DNA of 64,000 bases. Source: Oxalobacteraceae bacterium. Its GTDB lineage: Bacteria; Pseudomonadota; Gammaproteobacteria; Burkholderiales; Burkholderiaceae_D. Shown here piece after piece: positions 19,445 to 30,000 of this stretch. Position 1 is the stretch's first letter. The number at the start of each line of letters is the position of its first letter. The stretch is taken from contig JAHFQV010000002.1 in NCBI GenBank assembly GCA_023259175.1, positions 30,972 through 94,971 of the forward strand, written 5' to 3'. The notes beneath the pieces were generated by a model. It ran no database searches. It was given only the letters and a program-made list of their open reading frames with translations, and was not told where the DNA came from. Position numbers and translations under genes: made by a program.

Positions 19445-22090
19445 ATGAAGATCATCAAACCACTTACGCTAGGATTGCTACATAAACCTTATCAATATCA
19501 AGGTAAATCCTTCATTGCGATTACGGCTATGGGTTTCTTTAAACTGGGTCAGGGCAATGCGCGCTTTTTATTAGAAAGTGCGCAATGGCCGAAAATTGTT
19601 CCTCGTCTACCACAAGGTGTGGCGCTAGACGAAGTCATGCCCAAACCACAGGGCGAAGTCTTATTGCTGGCCAATGCCTACGCGCCAAAGGGTGCGCCCA
19701 GCACAGAAATGGAAATCCGGGTACGCCTAGCCAATGTCGATAAGCGCTTGCGTATCTACGGCGATCGTGAATGGAAACGCGGCGTGTATTTATGGAGTTC
19801 TGTCAGCAAAACGGCGGCCATCACAGTACAGAAAATAGATTACGCCTATGCTTTTGGCGGCGCGAAATATGCGCAAAATCCTGTGGGACGCGGCTACACG
19901 GGCAAGCTTAGCCAAAACCACGGACAACTCCCCAACATCAGTTACCCGACGCAAAACACGCAAGCGCGTTGGCTTAGCGCGCAACCGGCAGGTTATAGCC
20001 CCATCCCCATCAGCCATCCGCTCCGTAGTAGCAAGCTCGGAAGCTATGGCCGACGCTGGCGCAAATACGAAGCCCCCGGATTTGCATCCAACCTCAATTG
20101 GGAAGCCTTCATGCAAGCGCCTATCGACCAATGGATCACTGGCTATTTTCAAGGCGGCGAGGACTATTGTTTGGAAGGGATGCACCCCACACAGAGCTGC
20201 CTCAAAGGGCGCATTCCCGCATTAAAAGCACGCGCCTTTATTCTCAGTAAAAACCAAAAGCCCGAGGACGCGCGCGAATTACACATGCGCTTTGACACCG
20301 TTTATTTCCTACCCGATCAAGAACTCGGCGTCGCCCTCTTCCACGGTCATGTAGAAATCAAAGACAGTGATGGCCTCGACGTACAAGCCATCATGCTCGC
20401 TTATGAAAATAATGCGGAAGATAAAAGCAAAGCGCATTACCTCGAGGTGTTGAACCTGCGCTTAGACCCGAAAACCGCAGCGCTGCACGCCTTTAACGAA
20501 TCACAACTTGCCGCCACCCTTTCTCCCGAAGCCCAAGCTGAAAAGCAAATGCTAAGCGCCGAAAATAGTGCGAAAGAACAAAAAAAACGACAAGCCGCGA
20601 TCAATGAACTCCATGAAGATTTCTGGCAAAGTCAAGGCAGTGCTATCACGCGCCCCAAAGCTGATGTGCCACCCACAGCCACGACGCCCCCCTTTGCCAG
20701 CCTTAATAGCCAAAGCATCGTGGACGGCGATTTTGATCTTTCCAAAATCATCGCAGAAGCCACCCAAATCGCGGAGCAGGCAGAACGCGCGGGACAGGCC
20801 AAAATCGCACAGCTAGCAATGGAATTGGGCGCAGCGCCCAGCGCAGATCAAGACAGGCTCTATCAGGAAGCCATCGAACGCGCCATCGTCCCTGCTTATG
20901 ACTTATTTCCAGAGAACGAAACGGGTGTCGATCCACAGCAGGCGGAAATGCTATTAGCACTTGAAACCGCGTATCAAAATGGGCAAGGCGACCCACACCT
21001 GAGTCTAGCCGAAGCGCAAACCCACCTCAAAAAACTGCCCGCATTAAAACGGCAAGCACGTCGCGCTGCGATCACCGCGACCCAGAATCAAGCCAGTTTA
21101 TCGCCGGAGAAAGCACAAAAATTTGGACAAGTCGTGATGCAATGGCTGCGTAGCGGATTAAGCCTAGCGGGGCGCGATTTAAGCGGTGTCGATTTGCGCG
21201 GCTGCGATCTATCTGGCGCAGATTTACGCGAAGTCATGCTTGAAAATGCCCTGCTCGATGGTGCCAATTTTAGCGATGCCAATCTGCAGGGCGCAGTGCT
21301 ACTCCAAGCACACATGCAAGCGGCCAACTTTAGTCGTGCGCTGCTCACCGACGCGAATCTTTGCCAAAGCCTAGCACTGCACGCCAACTTCTACGCAGCC
21401 CAACTCAAGGGTGCGCGTGCAATTGAAGCAAAATGGGATGGCGCTCAATTAGATCAAGCATGTCTCGACGATTTTATTGGCATTAAGATTCAATTAAACC
21501 AAGCCAGTTTGCGCGAGGTACAAGCCAAAAATGCGATCTTCTTGCAAGCCGAAGCGGTCGCAAGTCGTTGGCATGGTGCGCAGCTTGAAAAAATGGTGGC
21601 CTTACGCGCCGATTTATCCCATTGCGAAATGGTCGATGTGCGCATGAACAAAACCGTATTAATCGAAGCCAATTTAAGTTCCAGTCGGTGGCTACGCGCT
21701 AGCTTAAACGGCGTACAAGCGACCAGCAAAGCCAACTGGCGCGACGCAGAATTTGAACAGGTGTCGGCTGAAAATTGCGGCTTTCATGGCATCGACTTCC
21801 AAGAAGTACGCATGCATCAATCACGCTTCATCCGTTGTGATTTCGGTGAATGTAATATGGAAGCGGCCCACATCACAGAAAGTAATTTTGCGTATTCCAC
21901 CTTCATGCAAACACGCTTGAATTCTGCGTCGATCACGAACGTGGATTTTTACCAAGCCAATTGCCGCAAGGCGGACTTCCGCGACGGTCGTATTTCGAAA
22001 AGCCCGTTCTTTCAAACCGAATTAACGCAAGCGCAATTCGGCCCCGACTTAAGCAAAAAACACAGTAGAGACTCAAGGAGAGCGGCATGA
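19445..22090 (+). CDS. DUF2169 protein with C-terminal pentapeptide repeats
   Basis: The 881-aa protein has an N-terminal DUF2169 domain (about 20-330; QYQGKSFIAITAMGFFKL, DYAYAFGGAKYAQNPVGRGY), found in T6SS loci beside VgrG and thought to act as an effector-loading adaptor. A charged linker (about 365-560, Gln/Ala/Glu-rich) follows. Residues about 568-870 are pentapeptide repeats (A(D/N)Lxx type: LSGVDLRGCDLSGADL) that should fold as a right-handed square beta-helix. It starts 7 nt after the vgrG stop and overlaps the next gene by 4 nt. Together with DUF3540 and DUF4150 downstream it forms a recognised T6SS accessory set. Its exact task here is inferred from context. Confidence 0.88.
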   Translation: MKIIKPLTLGLLHKPYQYQGKSFIAITAMGFFKLGQGNARFLLESAQWPKIVPRLPQGVALDEVMPKPQGEVLLLANAYAPKGAPSTEMEIRVRLANVDKRLRIYGDREWKRGVYLWSSVSKTAAITVQKIDYAYAFGGAKYAQNPVGRGYTGKLSQNHGQLPNISYPTQNTQARWLSAQPAGYSPIPISHPLRSSKLGSYGRRWRKYEAPGFASNLNWEAFMQAPIDQWITGYFQGGEDYCLEGMHPTQSCLKGRIPALKARAFILSKNQKPEDARELHMRFDTVYFLPDQELGVALFHGHVEIKDSDGLDVQAIMLAYENNAEDKSKAHYLEVLNLRLDPKTAALHAFNESQLAATLSPEAQAEKQMLSAENSAKEQKKRQAAINELHEDFWQSQGSAITRPKADVPPTATTPPFASLNSQSIVDGDFDLSKIIAEATQIAEQAERAGQAKIAQLAMELGAAPSADQDRLYQEAIERAIVPAYDLFPENETGVDPQQAEMLLALETAYQNGQGDPHLSLAEAQTHLKKLPALKRQARRAAITATQNQASLSPEKAQKFGQVVMQWLRSGLSLAGRDLSGVDLRGCDLSGADLREVMLENALLDGANFSDANLQGAVLLQAHMQAANFSRALLTDANLCQSLALHANFYAAQLKGARAIEAKWDGAQLDQACLDDFIGIKIQLNQASLREVQAKNAIFLQAEAVASRWHGAQLEKMVALRADLSHCEMVDVRMNKTVLIEANLSSSRWLRASLNGVQATSKANWRDAEFEQVSAENCGFHGIDFQEVRMHQSRFIRCDFGECNMEAAHITESNFAYSTFMQTRLNSASITNVDFYQANCRKADFRDGRISKSPFFQTELTQAQFGPDLSKKHSRDSRRAA

Positions 22091-23166
22091 TGCAAAATAA
22101 AACCGCACTCGACAAACTCGATCACATCAAAAAATGCATACGCTTAAGTAAACCTATTCAAGGCCTACACCTAGAGAACAGCGATTTTCGTGGGCTCGAT
22201 TTGAGTGAGGCTATTTTTAACGAATGCTATTTAAGTGGCAGCAATTTTTCTGCTTGCAATTTAAGCCAGGTCAAATTCATTTCTTGCGACCTCAATCAAA
22301 GCCAATTCATCCAGAGTCAACTGGCGCAATCTGCTTTCATTCAGTGCAAAATGCGCTCCTGCGATTTTCGTGAAATTTCCTTGAAACTAGACTGCTGGAC
22401 CGAGTGTGATTTAAGTGAATCGAATTGGGAAAACGTACAGCTCAATCGCAATTCCTTCATACACTGCCAAATCCATCATGCAAACTTTGCTAGCAGCCAG
22501 CTAACGCGCTGTGTGCTACTGGCCTGTACAGTCGAAGAATCCGATTTCACAGACGCACATTTTAATCAGTCCGTCATCAACAAGATCGACCTCTCCCACG
22601 TTAAACTTGCGGGACTCACTGCCTGCGAAACTGTACTCATCAATGCCGATTTACACGGTCAAAATCTAGATCATTTGCATTTCGAAAAATGTAGCTTGCA
22701 GGGCGCAAATTTAAGCGATGCCCAACTACGCAATGCCACCATGACAGCCTGCAATTTCATCGGTGCGCAATTCATCCGCACGCAAATGCAAGGTATCTCG
22801 GCTGAAAATAGTCATTTCATGTCGGCCAAATTCGACTCCGCCATACTGGACGACAGCGCGCTGAAACACAGCTTGTTTCAAGAAGCCATCGTCTGCAATA
22901 GCAGCTTCAAAAATGCCGATCTCAGCATGAGTGTTTGGAATAAAAGCTGCCTCGCCGATGTCGATTTTTCCTCGGCAAAAATGCAGCATAGTCATTTTGA
23001 ACACGCCCAAGGGGTGCGGATAGATTTTAGTAAAACCAAACTCGACTTTGGGAAATTTCACGGTGCATCCTTAGTCACAGCCAGCGAACGCGGCGCATCA
23101 AAACGCCACATCAGCAAAACCGATAAGAAACAACTCGCAGCGCAAATACGCGCGCAGCAAATCTGA
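22087..23166 (+). CDS. Pentapeptide repeat protein, T6SS accessory
   Basis: The 359-aa protein is made almost entirely of pentapeptide repeats (LENSDFRGLDLSEAIF, NLSQVKFISCDL), predicted to form one long quadrilateral beta-helix. Cysteine is unusually frequent at inward or flanking positions (for example ISCDL, IQCKM, LLACTV). The start is the first of two ATGs after AAGGAGAGCGGC, overlapping the upstream DUF2169 stop by 4 nt. The C-terminus is basic (KRHISKTDKKQ). Context says it works with the DUF2169 protein, perhaps as a stand-alone extension of its repeat domain (inference). Confidence 0.88.
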   Translation: MMQNKTALDKLDHIKKCIRLSKPIQGLHLENSDFRGLDLSEAIFNECYLSGSNFSACNLSQVKFISCDLNQSQFIQSQLAQSAFIQCKMRSCDFREISLKLDCWTECDLSESNWENVQLNRNSFIHCQIHHANFASSQLTRCVLLACTVEESDFTDAHFNQSVINKIDLSHVKLAGLTACETVLINADLHGQNLDHLHFEKCSLQGANLSDAQLRNATMTACNFIGAQFIRTQMQGISAENSHFMSAKFDSAILDDSALKHSLFQEAIVCNSSFKNADLSMSVWNKSCLADVDFSSAKMQHSHFEHAQGVRIDFSKTKLDFGKFHGASLVTASERGASKRHISKTDKKQLAAQIRAQQI

Positions 23167-23186
23167 TTGCCCCACCAGGAGAATTT

Positions 23187-23741
23187 ATGCATAGCACGCT
23201 GCACAATCAAAAGAATACTACCCCTCTGCTACCGGTCTGGGATGAAGCGCTCATCGCGGTTACATTGGGCGACCATAGCTTTTTACTGCACGATGGTCGC
23301 CTAGCGCGCCAAGCCGCATCCTGTTTAGTGGTACCTGAAACGGGGGACCGCGCCATCGTACTTGCTAGCCAAAATGGCGACTACTTTATTGTTCACATCT
23401 TATTGCGCAATCGCGCTGAGAGTGCAGAATTATCGATTCCTTATAGCGAAGAAATCTTGATCAAGCAAGCCCGCATAGGCTTACAGGCTAGCGACAAAAT
23501 AGAATTACGCGCGCTGCACGATCTTGAAATTACGGCGGCTACCGGCAGTCTTTCTTTCAATGCGCGAAATCTATTTTCGACCATACAGGATAACCTCGTC
23601 CAAAGCACACGAAATGTCGTCAGTAAAACAGAACACTGCTTAATGGAAGTCAAGCAGCTATTTAAAATCAACAGCAAACAAGCACTGATCACAGCGGAAG
23701 ATGATGTGAAAATTGATGCTGAGCGTATTAGTATCGGATGA
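23187..23741 (+). CDS. DUF3540 domain protein, T6SS accessory
   Basis: The 184-aa protein resembles DUF3540, a family found next to DUF2169 and DUF4150 genes in T6SS loci. The N-terminal half is a beta-rich OB-like part (ALIAVTLGDHSFLLHDGR, GDRAIVLASQNGDYFIVHIL). The C-terminal half repeats short strands (GLQASDKIELRALHDLEITAATGSLSF), as in VgrG-like spikes. AGGAG precedes the ATG by 7 nt. It is probably a tip-associated or spike-decorating component. Confidence 0.82.
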   Translation: MHSTLHNQKNTTPLLPVWDEALIAVTLGDHSFLLHDGRLARQAASCLVVPETGDRAIVLASQNGDYFIVHILLRNRAESAELSIPYSEEILIKQARIGLQASDKIELRALHDLEITAATGSLSFNARNLFSTIQDNLVQSTRNVVSKTEHCLMEVKQLFKINSKQALITAEDDVKIDAERISIG

Positions 23742-23836
23742 GATCTAGCAAGGGGAGCCGCCATTTGGAATTATTTTTACTCAGTCCTATGCGCTTAAAG
23801 CGATGTCAGTGTGATTGATTTTTGAAGGAAAACAAA

Positions 23837-24235
23837 ATGTTCGCCAATAATAGTATCGGTGTCATGAATTTATTTACCGCACCCGACGTGTGTTTAACAC
23901 CGCTCTTGGTACCCACACCTGTGCCCTATCCTAACATCACGTTTTCCTTCTTCCACATTCCATCGGTTTTTAATGTGATGTTTGGGGTCGGCTTGGCGGA
24001 AAATCTCAATACACAAGGCACCATTAGTTTAGGTGACCAACCGGGTGTTTTAGGCGGCATCATCTCCCATGTTTTCATGGGACCTGATCGCTATATTTTG
24101 GGCAGCTTACGGGTACTTGTGGGCGGCATTTTTGCGATGCGTTTAACCTCACTGGTCGGCATGAATGGCATGCCATTTAATACCGTAGGCATGTCGGTGA
24201 CCCCCGCACAATTTCGCGTTTTGTTATTGAGCTAA
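23837..24235 (+). CDS. DUF4150 PAAR-like tip protein
   Basis: The 132-aa protein of the DUF4150 (PAAR-like) family should cap the VgrG trimer and sharpen the needle. It starts MFANNSIGVMNLFTAPDVCLTPLLVPTPVPYPNI, with the family's Pro-rich N-terminus, and ends in a beta-rich part (MNGMPFNTVGMSVTP). The ATG after TGAAGGAAAACAAA is preferred to an in-frame TTG five codons upstream. There is no C-terminal toxin extension, so cargo must be recruited by other proteins. Confidence 0.85.
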   Translation: MFANNSIGVMNLFTAPDVCLTPLLVPTPVPYPNITFSFFHIPSVFNVMFGVGLAENLNTQGTISLGDQPGVLGGIISHVFMGPDRYILGSLRVLVGGIFAMRLTSLVGMNGMPFNTVGMSVTPAQFRVLLLS

Positions 24236-24262
24236 ATTTACAAATAGAGTGATTAGAAAAAA

Positions 24263-24721
24263 ATGAAACGCCCCGCCCCCTACATCCACACCCGCACCAC
24301 CCTGCTCGCATTGGCATGGCTAGCCCTGAGCGCCTGCACCAGCGTGCCGACCACGCAACTGGCGGGTGTTCGCGTGGTTGCGGAGGTGGGCGCTAATCAA
24401 AATACCGGCACTGCGCTCGACATCGTTTTTGTGTACGACACCGACGCAAATAAAAAGATGCCCCAAACAGGTCCCGAATGGTTTGCACAAAAGAACGCCA
24501 TTAAAAATGGTGCAGGCAACAAAATCGACATTATCAGCCTTGAGCCTACTCCGCATAACATCGTCGATGTGGTACTCCCATCGCGCGCAAGCAAAGCCAT
24601 CGGTGTTTACAGCTACGCCAATTACATTAACCCAAACGGGCAAAGCTTGGGCAACCTAACACCGTTTAAAACAATGACGATCTGGCTCACACCGACGACC
24701 ATCGTCTATGTTGGCAATTAA
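24263..24721 (+). CDS. tssJ: T6SS outer-membrane lipoprotein TssJ
   Basis: Outer-membrane anchor of the TssJLM membrane complex, binding the periplasmic part of TssM. The 152-aa protein has a lipoprotein signal peptide ending LALSAC (Cys25) and a beta-sandwich-like body (GTALDIVFVYDTDANKKMP, MTIWLTPTTIVYVGN). Length and the placement before tssK match the family. The sequence is weakly conserved, as is normal for TssJ. Confidence 0.88.
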   Translation: MKRPAPYIHTRTTLLALAWLALSACTSVPTTQLAGVRVVAEVGANQNTGTALDIVFVYDTDANKKMPQTGPEWFAQKNAIKNGAGNKIDIISLEPTPHNIVDVVLPSRASKAIGVYSYANYINPNGQSLGNLTPFKTMTIWLTPTTIVYVGN

Positions 24722-24738
24722 AAAATACAGAGGAAAAA

Positions 24739-26229
24739 ATGGACCCATTAAGCCAACTCCCCGACAGCATATTATGGTCAGAAGGCATGCTGCTTTCACC
24801 CCAGCACTTCCAGCAAAATGATTTGGTATGGCAGGATCATTTGCGGCATCGCCTATCGTGTATCACTCCCCATTTTTGGGGCATCAAACATCTTAAAATC
24901 GATACCACGAATCTTTTTAGCGGCATGGTCAGCATCATTGAACTCGAATGTATTTTGCCCGATGGTCTTGCCATCGTTTTCCCGTCATCAAGCCAACATC
25001 TCAGTATCGACGTACCGGTGGGTGATCTCGCCAAGGTGGATGGTCGCCCGATTCGGGTTTGGGTCAAGGCCAATCCACGCAGCCCTCATTCCGCAAAATT
25101 TGATAGCGCAGAACGGCGCTACGACAATACTGAAGCGCTGAAGACTGCAGATGAAACCACCGGCATTGGTGAAATCGAAGTGGGTCGCCTGCGCCCCCAT
25201 TTTAGTTTGCATATCGACGATGCCAGCAAGCCCGCACCCGCTGGTCGTAGCGCTTGCCCCTTGTTCGATGTCATGCGTGATGCCCAAGGACATCTGTGCA
25301 TGAGTGATTATCATCCACCGATGATCAATCTCGGTGCTTCTGAGTTTTTAGGTGATACCGGTTTAGCCCTTCAACTGCAACAGACCTTGGTGAAAATCTG
25401 GTCAAAAATTGAGGAATTGGCGACCTCGGTAAGCGACGATAAATCCGACGCAGACAGTACCATCGGCACTTTGATTAGCTCGGCGCGGATACTTGCCTGT
25501 GCTTTACCACAAATGGAAATTTGCATCCACGACCCTAGCAGTAGTTTGGTCGATGCCTACCGCGCGGTCTCTTTGATGGTCGGTCAGATTGCACAAATTG
25601 GCCCGCAACCCACGCCATTAAAGATGAAGCCCTATGTGCATCACGATTGCATGCCGCAGTTTAAGGCGGCCATACAATTTATCGAGGCACGTTTACGATT
25701 AGTCAGTACCGAATATAAGAGCGTTCAATTTGTCGCCGCTGACGTTGAGGGTATCGGTGCAGTGCGATTTACACGCTGGCTGCCTGCCGATATTGAAAAC
25801 GAATTGATCGTTGAATTGCGTCTTAAAGAAGGACAAACACTGGCCGATGTTCAGGCCTGGTTGAATGATACACGCATCGTATCATCGAACTTAATGAAGG
25901 TCGTTCAACAGACCCGGGTGCCGGGTGCGCGCATACGTTTGCTCACTTCCAAGGAAATCAAAGACCGCAAACTCAAACAAGACGCGGCGCTCTTTATGAT
26001 TGAAAATCAGGCCGTCAATATTGCTGGCAAGGGCCTACAAAACGCCTTCCGTCCTGATACCCACCTCTTGGTACATGGCCCGGAAGACGCACGTATGCCA
26101 GCCGCAATCTTCCTGTATCGCCGCAAAGATTCGGGCAAAACAAAAGCACCCAACAAATCCACCAAATCCACAGACAGCCAATCGGATGCGCCACTGCGTT
26201 CTCATCCACATGAGGGACCTCATGTCTGA
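24739..26229 (+). CDS. tssK: T6SS baseplate-membrane connector TssK
   Basis: Trimeric adaptor linking the baseplate to the TssL/TssM membrane complex. The 496-aa protein carries the N-terminal family signature ILWSEGMLLSPQHFQQND and later HYDCMPQFKAAIQFIEARL-like and RLLTSKEIKDRKLKQD segments. AGAGGAAAAA lies just before the ATG. It is about 50 residues longer than usual because of a C-terminal Lys/Ser-rich tail. The end overlaps the tssL start by 8 nt. Confidence 0.94.
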   Translation: MDPLSQLPDSILWSEGMLLSPQHFQQNDLVWQDHLRHRLSCITPHFWGIKHLKIDTTNLFSGMVSIIELECILPDGLAIVFPSSSQHLSIDVPVGDLAKVDGRPIRVWVKANPRSPHSAKFDSAERRYDNTEALKTADETTGIGEIEVGRLRPHFSLHIDDASKPAPAGRSACPLFDVMRDAQGHLCMSDYHPPMINLGASEFLGDTGLALQLQQTLVKIWSKIEELATSVSDDKSDADSTIGTLISSARILACALPQMEICIHDPSSSLVDAYRAVSLMVGQIAQIGPQPTPLKMKPYVHHDCMPQFKAAIQFIEARLRLVSTEYKSVQFVAADVEGIGAVRFTRWLPADIENELIVELRLKEGQTLADVQAWLNDTRIVSSNLMKVVQQTRVPGARIRLLTSKEIKDRKLKQDAALFMIENQAVNIAGKGLQNAFRPDTHLLVHGPEDARMPAAIFLYRRKDSGKTKAPNKSTKSTDSQSDAPLRSHPHEGPHV

Positions 26230-26977
26230 ATCCGAACAAAGCTATTATCTGCTGAGTGATTTCGCCGCCTTCTATCAAGAGGTGGCGAGCATCAAATTAG
26301 CCGTGAGCGAAGGACGGCTTTCGTCCTATTTAACGGTAGGGAACGAAACACCACCGAGCACTGGCCAAGCCTACGCAGCGCGAGTCAGTGCCAAGCTCAA
26401 TAATTTACTCAACGAACAAGCGAATCATCTACGCCGCACCGGCACGGCAGGTGAGTTGAAGATGCACAATCTAGCCCGCTATGTGATGGCGGCACTGGCC
26501 GACGAACTTTTTATTCTCGATGAAGAATGGTCGGGCGCTGCGTATTGGCTAGAGCATCTAATCGAGTACAAGCAATTTAAGTCACGCAATGCGGGTGTTC
26601 GTTTTTTTGAATTATTAGAACAAGTGCTGCGCGCGCCCGAACGTACTAGCCTGCATATTGAATTAGCCTCGGTACTATTACTGGCACTGCAATTGGGATT
26701 TCGTGGAATTTATCGCGGTGAACAAGGTGAGCCCAATCTCTACGCTTACCGCCGTCGCCTACATCAATTCACCCACGGCCACCATATGAAAACCGAAGAT
26801 GAATTGAGTTTCCCACAAACGGCCATGCATCTACAACAAGGCGATATTGATCAACGCATGGCACCGCTGTCGCGTTGGATGGTGGCGGGACAGATTGGGG
26901 TCGCCGCCTACTTGCTTTTATCGACTTCGGTCTGGGTATTTTCTTTATTGCCGTTTGAACGTGCCTTCGGTGGCTAA
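26222..26977 (+). CDS. tssL: T6SS inner-membrane protein TssL (DotU family)
   Basis: Inner-membrane component of the trans-envelope complex. Started at the ATG preceded by GAGGGACCTC, the protein is 251 aa; the open frame runs further upstream inside tssK but that part is not TssL-like. Family motifs are KMHNLARYVMAALADELFI and EWSGAAYWLEHLIEYKQF. A single C-terminal membrane helix (VAGQIGVAAYLLLSTSVWVF) places the body in the cytoplasm. There is no peptidoglycan-binding OmpA-like extension, so another protein may supply wall anchoring. Confidence 0.92.
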   Translation: MSESEQSYYLLSDFAAFYQEVASIKLAVSEGRLSSYLTVGNETPPSTGQAYAARVSAKLNNLLNEQANHLRRTGTAGELKMHNLARYVMAALADELFILDEEWSGAAYWLEHLIEYKQFKSRNAGVRFFELLEQVLRAPERTSLHIELASVLLLALQLGFRGIYRGEQGEPNLYAYRRRLHQFTHGHHMKTEDELSFPQTAMHLQQGDIDQRMAPLSRWMVAGQIGVAAYLLLSTSVWVFSLLPFERAFGG

Positions 26978-27022
26978 TTATATTTGGCGGCTAGTTTTAC
27001 CTTGTAGTTATTTTTATTTTGA

Positions 27023-30000
27023 GTGAGCAAAACCTTGGAACTTGACAGCGACATCACCCTCGTCATTATCACCCTAGCGGTGATCGCGACCATCGCCAGC
27101 TTCGTGCTGTGGCGGGTGTATGCGCGTCAAAAAATAGCAAAAGCGCCCTGCTCTGACGACAAACTTGAAGCGAACAGCTTGATTGCGCCGACATTGCTGG
27201 ATCGCTTCAATACCCTACTCGACAAAATCGATTATTTGCGCACACGTCGAGAATGGCGTTACCAGACCCCGTGGATTTTGATGATAGGCGAAGCACAGGC
27301 AGGCAAAAGCAGCTTTCTCGCCTCCATTCCCGCAAAACACAATAGTCAGCCCGATTCACGTTCGCAACAATTAAAGGCCACTGCTTGTGAATGGAAAATT
27401 TTGGAAACCGGTGTTTTCATCGACCCCGAAGGAAAATTCTGCACTGCTAAGGCCGATACTGAAGAACAAAAAACCTGGCTCAAAATCCTGCAAGAATTAG
27501 ATGATCTCAGGCCAGAACGTCCGATTGATGGTCTGGTCATCACGCTTTCAGCCAAAACACTGCTGAGCGGTACTGTGGAGCAAAGACGTGAAATCGCCAA
27601 CAACATTAATCAACAATTAGCGCAAATTCAGGATCAGTTTGAATTTCAATTCCCAGTCTACGTCAACGTCAGTCAGGTTGACAGAATTCTGGGTTTTGGC
27701 GCTTTTTGGGCGACCCAAGCGAGCTATCAACTCAATCAAATGTTCGGCTGGTCTGCACCTGCCAACACCATGAGCCAGTCTCCAAAAGAATGGGTATCAA
27801 CCGCATTTTGCAATGTGCTTTCCCGTTTAAATTTTCTGCAAATTGATGCCGCTGCGGCGCACGCGCACATCCACGATGCCGATAATTTTTTCCTCTTCCC
27901 AAGACATTTTCAGGTACTAGAAGCGCCACTCGCCGAAACACTAGAACTCATTTTTAAAGCATCGCCTTGGCGTGACGGCTGCAATTTCCGTGGTCTGTAT
28001 TTCACCGGCAACGTGAAAGCAGGGGGCGATCAAAAATCAGGTGTATGCGAAGAAGTAAATTTTATCGAAGACCTAAGCTGCAATAAGATACTCAAAGAAA
28101 TTCACTTAGCGCGCCCCACAAAGCAAGGCATTTGGTCACGCAATGCTTTAATTCGCAACATCCAGAAACTAGGTATCGCCACATTTGCAAGCATGATGAT
28201 TTTACTGGCCATCGCCTCGGTACAACTCAATCGTCAGGTCGGTGTCCTAGTCACGTCTATCAATCTGCTGCAGGAAATCAAAACCACGCCCGAAACTGGC
28301 GAGGTCTGCACCAGCAAAGTACAAGTCAACGAGTTATTGGAACAAGTCGCCCAGATCAACACCAATTCATATTACTTCGCCATTCCGATTTCCTGGTTTG
28401 ACAGGCATACCGCGAAGCGTAGTGCGAAAACCCTCGCCGAATCTTCCTTGCAAAGAGTCGTAATGCCCGCAATGAGTTGTCAACTCGAGCTCAAAGCACG
28501 TGCGCTGAATATGCAAAAAGCAGTGGTGATCGACAAGGATGCCTTGATTTCGGAATCCTTTAGCGCAACCAAAAAAGGCTTATACGACTATATCGACGAG
28601 GTTGATGCTTTAGAGGCCAATATAGCGCGCTATCGTTATCTGATTTCAGATCAAACCATCAATCAAGTCGCGCGCACCTTTAAAGAGTTTTCTGCGTTTT
28701 ACGAATACGTCTACGAAACCCCACTTCCCGAATCGATACAAGCGGATCGCGGCGCATTACGTGTCGCTTTATCGGAAGTCGTCCTCAAAGACAACTTACA
28801 ATTGCCGACGGGAATGCGGCCACGCTTCATCACCCAAATTGAACAAAACACGCAAAAGCTGCGCCAACAGTTCGCGCTAGAAGTCGATGCTGGGACCAGC
28901 CTATTAAACGCGCTCAATGCAGAACAGGAGCCTATACTCGACAACACACGTCACTTTACTTGGTGGCTCAATTGGGTACAAACCTCATGGTTAGGTTCGA
29001 CGGTCAAAAATAATCCCTGTGACGACATTCGCCAACAACTGAGCGAAAAAACCCATCCCTTGGTTCTGAAACATCAGTACCCGCAAAGCCTGCGTCATGT
29101 CACACAAAGTTTCGATACCGAGACCTGTTATCGGCCTTCAATGAATACCCTGATGGCGATGAAATTAGCGCCCTATAATTTACTATTCACCGAACAAAAA
29201 GCGGGATTGCAAATGAATCCCGACTTGCTGCCAGAAATCACGGGTCTGACCGATCTGGCAACGCAAACCTACATGAAGCGCAACAACACCCGCGCATTTG
29301 CTTGTGCGCCAGTGATACACCGTTGGCAGGACAACGAGGTAGCGCTTGCGCTATCCTATGCCAACGAATATCAAAAATTCGCTGACAAACACACGATCAA
29401 AGCCAATCAAATTTCGGCGAACAATATCACGCCACTCTATACCCGACTCGCGCGCACACAACTGCAAGCGGCCATGAATGATGCCATGCGTGAAGCGCAA
29501 ACCGAGTTAGGAAGCGAAGGAAGTGGAAGGACTGCAGTCCAGCTCGCGGCAAGCTCTTTAGCCGATCAAGAATTAGCGAACCGTAGCAAGGAATTTAAGG
29601 CTATCGTCCCTAATGTCAGTGCTGTCATTGAGCGCTATCAGCAATTAAGTTTTAAATCGACGACCGAAGTCAATGAATGCGTGCGTCGCTTCGCCACCGA
29701 TCAACTTGGGCAAATCAATTCACTCAGTTACCTGAGCCGCTTATACGAGCCTGCGCTCAGCACGCAATCAGGAAAAATGTATGTCTTTGGTAGCGAAGCC
29801 AATACCAAGGACTACCTCAAACGTCAGCTCGATAGAACCAAAATACTGACCGACTACGCCCAGCCTTTCGTCGATATTTTGCAAAAAACCAGCGCAACTA
29901 ACGATGCCCAATTACCGACCGAACAAACGGCAGCGTATTGGAACAACACCATCAACGAGGTCAACCGCTACCAGCAATTTCATGAAACCAATGGACAAGT

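Noticed and set aside
26000..26221. Longer N-terminus for TssL inside tssK
   Set aside because: The extra residues are basic and unlike TssL, while the ATG at 26222 has GAGGG in front and matches family starts.
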